DNA of 64,000 bases from Orobanche coerulescens (taxonomy: Eukaryota; Streptophyta; Magnoliopsida; Lamiales; Orobanchaceae), in contig CM065802.1 in the NCBI GenBank assembly GCA_033398695.1, positions 140,168,096 through 140,232,095 of the forward strand, given 5' to 3'. A model generated the notes under the pieces. That model saw only the letters and a list, made by a program, of their open reading frames with translations, was not told the DNA's origin and did no database searches. This document shows, in pieces, positions 60,963 through 64,000 of this stretch (positions are counted from its first letter, which is position 1; every line of letters starts with the position of its first letter). Made by a program: the position numbers and the translations under genes.

Positions 60963-61256
60963 TAATAAAAATTAATAAATTACTAAATAAAAAAATAAAC
61001 TAACTTTTTTATCCACTTGGTATTAATTTTTTGATGTATGGTATTATTATAATAAAAATAGTACAAACCATTTGTTGTTTAATTAGTAAACGAGTAAATA
61101 TTTTTATCAAATTTACTTATTTTGTTCGCCTCCATCCTCGTTACCTGGGCCGTTGCTCTCCAGGTTTTTCTATCAAATAACATACAAAACAAGGAAACTG
61201 AAAATAGTTTTTCATTTTATAAATTTCACTCTTATTTGTTGTGTTAAAAATTATAG

Positions 61257-61355
61257 GGTCATATGATGTGGATGCAGAGGCAAGATTCCTTCAAGCAGAA
61301 ATTTGGGAACGTTGATCAACAGGTGGGTTTCAAGGGAGATCCAGAGAATCAGTAA
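61257..61355 (+). CDS. Possible terminal exon of an unidentified host gene
   Basis: A pyrimidine-poor but AT-rich stretch ends in tatag (61252-61256). From 61257 a 32-codon frame reads GHMMWMQRQDSFKQKFGNVD and then QQVGFKGDPENQ, ending at TAA 61353-61355. Codon use and composition are protein-like, and the sequence downstream turns AT-rich like a 3' UTR. I do not recognise the protein. Upstream exons were not found in the window; they may lie beyond the transposons or be lost. It could equally be a gene fragment. Confidence 0.35.
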   Translation, partial: GHMMWMQRQDSFKQKFGNVDQQVGFKGDPENQ

Positions 61356-61960
61356 TATGTTTCTTATTTTTATTCCTTTTGTTATTTGATATAAACTTGT
61401 AAATTAGGTTTTCCAAGAAATCGAAATCTTTAGGCAGGTGTGTCTTTGATGATTTTATAGGTTAGGGAGTGAGAATTAAATACTCGTATTCTGCTCGACC
61501 ATTCTACGGCAATATCTGAAATTACAAATTCTGCAAGATGGACATGTTACTTGGCTATGGTGAACATTTGTTTTTATAATTTTACTGGAGGCTATGGACA
61601 TAGGATTTCTTGGACATTATTCTAGTTTGAAAGCGGGATTTCTAGTTCATCTCAGTACGAAACGTGTAAAATTGCAATGAGTGGCAGGCAGTGAACAGGA
61701 AAAATCCGACCTTAGGAGTTTAGGCGTGACGGTCAGTATATTTGCCGTTTACTGAAGTTTCAGATCAAAATGTGTTCTTTGGATAATCAGTTGTAGCTCT
61801 AAACTGAGCTACTTACAGCAATCTGAAATGTTATTTAATGTGGAGGAAACTGAAGTTTTATGTTTGCTTAACTTTTGAATTCATTTTGCTGGACTCGCAA
61901 ACCAAGCTGAAAGTGGGTAAAGAACGGGAAATAAGTTATTCTGAAATGTGTTTTATATAT
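61356..61960. other. AT-rich sequence, no gene seen
   Basis: Possibly the 3' UTR and downstream DNA of the exon at 61257. One open frame from 61838 is compositional only. Confidence 0.4.
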
Positions 61961-62216
61961 ATAGGAATTGGATCAAATGGAAACCACAGTCCTTTAGCTG
62001 GAAACGTGAATCCGTGCATATTTAGTACGGATTCCCTGCACACATAGTATGCTGTAATGTATATTTACTTTTCTTCCAATGCACAATGATTGGTATTAGC
62101 TGTGCACAATGAATCCGGAAAAATGAATATGCATTACAATATACTATGTAAGCTGTGAATCCATACTAAATATGCACGGACTCAAGTTCCTATTCTAAGG
62201 ATTGGTTCCATTTGAA

Positions 62217-62222
<6 letters not shown>
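61961..62222. mobile_element. MITE with inverted-repeat arms of about 100 bases
   Basis: The left arm (aggaattggatcaaatgg, cgtgcatatttagtacgg) is matched by the complement of the right arm (ttggttccatttgaacc, ctaaatatgcacgg). The arms are similar but diverged, the centre is short, and both sides are TA-rich. The end sequence resembles common plant Mutator- or hAT-type MITEs, but the superfamily is not certain. Confidence 0.65.

Positions 62223-62262
<40 letters not shown>
62221..62262. repeat. (TA)n microsatellite
   Basis: About 21 uninterrupted TA units immediately after the MITE; probably the expanded insertion site. Confidence 0.95.
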
Positions 62263-62263
<1 letters not shown>

Positions 62264-63437
62264 TTGAAGAAGTGTTGTTGGAACAACATATGGATGTTAT
62301 ATACTAAGAGTTTTTACATGCACGTAGCTTTGGTTATATTTGGCTAAGCCCACTCAACTCTCCGAGAGAAGGAATACTCATGATTGCAAGGGGTAACTGT
62401 GTTATTTTTATAAAAGGATTTTTGAAAGAAATTTCTTATGATTTATGCATGTGTGTTTCGGGGTAGGTGGACTACAACCTCAAAAAGGATTTTGGTAAAT
62501 CCAACAAGGGTAGTTTGTAATTATTTCTTATTATTAATCAGCTTGGCGGGCATGTGTGAAACTTATGGAACGGTGACTGGCATATATGCCTCCATGCTTT
62601 ATTCTCATCTGTGCTCTTAACATTTGCCGAGCTCAGTAATGCCGGGTGACCAGGGATGAGCAGGTAATGTTGTAACTTAACCCTAGATGTATCCTCCTGC
62701 CCCCAAAAAAAAAAAAAAAAAAAAAAGAAAATGTGTTCTTAGCATAGGTAATTTGAGATGATATGTATATACAAATATCAGGTTATAATGTAATTTCAAA
62801 CACTAGAACTAACTAAAGTTTTGCTGAATGGTGAAAATGAGCCCTGAGCACGGTTGACTCAAGGACATTTCCTTTATTTGTTTTCAAATTGAATTAAGAA
62901 CAGAAGATTTGTGGAAGTGTGAAAAATGTCTTAAAGTCACCCATCCATCAGGAGTTCCTTCCTTCCTGTATCTTCAATCTTCAGTGTCTGATGTTCATAC
63001 TTCCAGAAATAAAACACCAAATTACATTTCTTCTCTCTTATACCTTTCTCACCCTTTTAGTAATCAATCTCGTGAAGAAACGCAAAAAATACTTGCAATT
63101 CACTATCTTCCACATTCCTCTTTTAGTAACTAATGCTTCATCAAGTTTTGTTTTGGATTTGCTAAAAAATGTTATGACTTGGTTTCTTCAAGGCAGATCT
63201 TAGCCAAATTGATTTACGTCAATTGTTTGTAATGAAATATTTTGGTATGAGATGTATTTTAATTTGTTTTGTGGGGTATTTTGGGGAGGAGGGGAGTGTT
63301 TATATCAAAAATAAATTATGTATTTATAAAGTAGGCGACTAAGAGATATCGGGTGCAATGCAATTAGCGTCCCTCTTTGTGGAAATGTGAAAAATGTTCG
63401 AAGCTGCATTGTGCACCTGATTGTGTACCCAAGTTTA
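62263..63437. other. Intergenic DNA, no gene seen
   Basis: Short frames only. An A-tract of 22 bases at 62705-62726, preceded by a GC-richer 60 bases, could be the tail of an old retroposed sequence; no target duplication was found. Confidence 0.5.
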
Positions 63438-63439
63438 TA

Positions 63440-63876
63440 CCTCCATCGGTTCTTAAAAGACTGTTCATTTTTTTTTTTTTTTTAAATTATAAACTTTTTT
63501 TTTTTTGAAAACAGTTTTATATAGAAAATGTAATAACACATTACAATAAGATGGCAGGCAAACGGGCAATAAGTTGCGCCGCAACTCCCTTTTGAATGGC
63601 AAAACCAATCCTACTAAAAATGAAGTTTTGTTTCTTGAGTTCATTTTTGACTTTTTGATAGTTGTACTTTTTAAATTTTGACCTTAAATATTCTTTTTAG
63701 TTATTGTATAATATTTGATGAAAACTATATCAATGAAAATGTATTTCAAATACTATCCATTGACCTATTTTTCATCAAATATTATATAACACAAATAAAT
63801 ATATTTAAGGTCAAACTTTAAAAAGGTACAACTATCAAAAAGTCAAAAGTAGACAATCTTTTAATAACGGAGAAAG
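63440..63876. mobile_element. Stowaway-like (Tc1/mariner) MITE with long arms
   Basis: Ends ctccatcggttcttaaaaga and (complement) ctccgttattaaaagattg, flanked by TA (63438-63439 and 63877-63878). Long inverted arms (gactttttgatagttgtac, gaccttaaatat) extend over about 100 bases on each side. A LINE fragment interrupts the left arm. Confidence 0.8.
63473..63638 (-). mobile_element. 3' end of a LINE inserted in the MITE
   Basis: On the - strand a short 3' UTR (ttgtaatgtgttattacatt) runs into an A-rich tail (T-runs at 63473-63510 on +). It is flanked by the 10-bp target duplication gttcattttt (63463-63472 and 63639-63648). Removing it restores the MITE arm. Severe 5' truncation is usual for LINEs. 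Confidence 0.75.
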
Positions 63877-63878
63877 TA

Positions 63879-64000
63879 TAACATTCACATTGGGGATGAG
63901 ACCCATCATCATTCTCGTGGGTCTCATTTCATCCCACCCATGTGAGTGGGATGTATATTATGGTGTAAACCTTGAGTCTGGAAATAGTTTTATTCTACTT
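63879..64000. other. Right edge, nothing recognised
   Basis: Contains a small inverted repeat (gggtctcat and atgagaccc near 63895-63929). No gene. Confidence 0.4.

Noticed and set aside
61128..61163. Small exon ILVTWAVALQ ending in CAG|GT before the exon at 61257
   Set aside because: No acceptor AG gives an open frame; the only nearby AG is followed directly by an in-frame TAA.

Overview
The window is nuclear DNA of a flowering plant, very probably a eudicot with a large repeat-rich genome. The evidence is long-LTR Ty3/gypsy elements with plant tRNA primer sites, a MuDR-type MULE, a CACTA transposon, a Stowaway-type MITE, tRNA-derived SINEs and a LOG-type plant hormone gene. I cannot name the species. 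About 57 kb is a nest of transposons inside transposons. Only the last 7 kb or so resembles ordinary intergenic DNA, and it holds at most one exon of a host gene.

Layout. (1) 1-1443: right end of an LTR on the + strand (same family as element B). (2) 1444-3351 and 3352-18302: two LTRs of one family (element A) in opposite orientations, head to head. (3) 3352-56868: element A on the + strand. Its 5' LTR is split by element C (4089-17210), which is itself split by element D (12599-16120). Its internal region (18303-25324) has a tRNA-Asp-type primer site, an unidentified ORF, an intronless LOG (cytokinin-activating phosphoribohydrolase) gene remnant, three stem-loop repeats and a solo LTR E (21891-24989). 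Its 3' LTR (25325-56868) is split by element B (26247-53777) and solo LTR G (54434-56398).

Element B is a Tekay/Del-like chromovirus on the - strand with gag, protease, RT, RNase H, integrase and chromodomain, broken by two frameshifts. Its right-hand LTR holds a CACTA element (34902-38667) and element F (39091-53644), a gag-only non-autonomous LTR element. One LTR of F holds a complete MULE (48390-53191) with a four-exon transposase. The deepest path is five levels: A, B, F, MULE, with the + LTR/A inverted structure outside. Target-site duplications found here (atata for B, GTA for CACTA, gaatc for F, a 9-mer for the MULE, ataac for D, attaa for E, cccgt for G) confirm the boundaries and the order of insertion.

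Elements B, C, D, E, F and G share LTR termini (TGTAACACCC on the + strand, GATATTACA or close at the other end). In B, C and F an initiator-Met tRNA primer site is visible. Nearly all carry arrays of short CpG-containing palindromes next to the predicted TATA box, and the palindrome differs between families.

Right of element A lie a decayed Ty1/copia pol remnant with its 3' LTR (57665-59656), two SINE-like sequences, a possible terminal exon (61257-61355), an inverted-repeat MITE, and a Stowaway-type MITE split by a LINE tail.

The most interesting item is element A: a non-autonomous LTR element that carries a cytokinin-activation gene in place of gag-pol.
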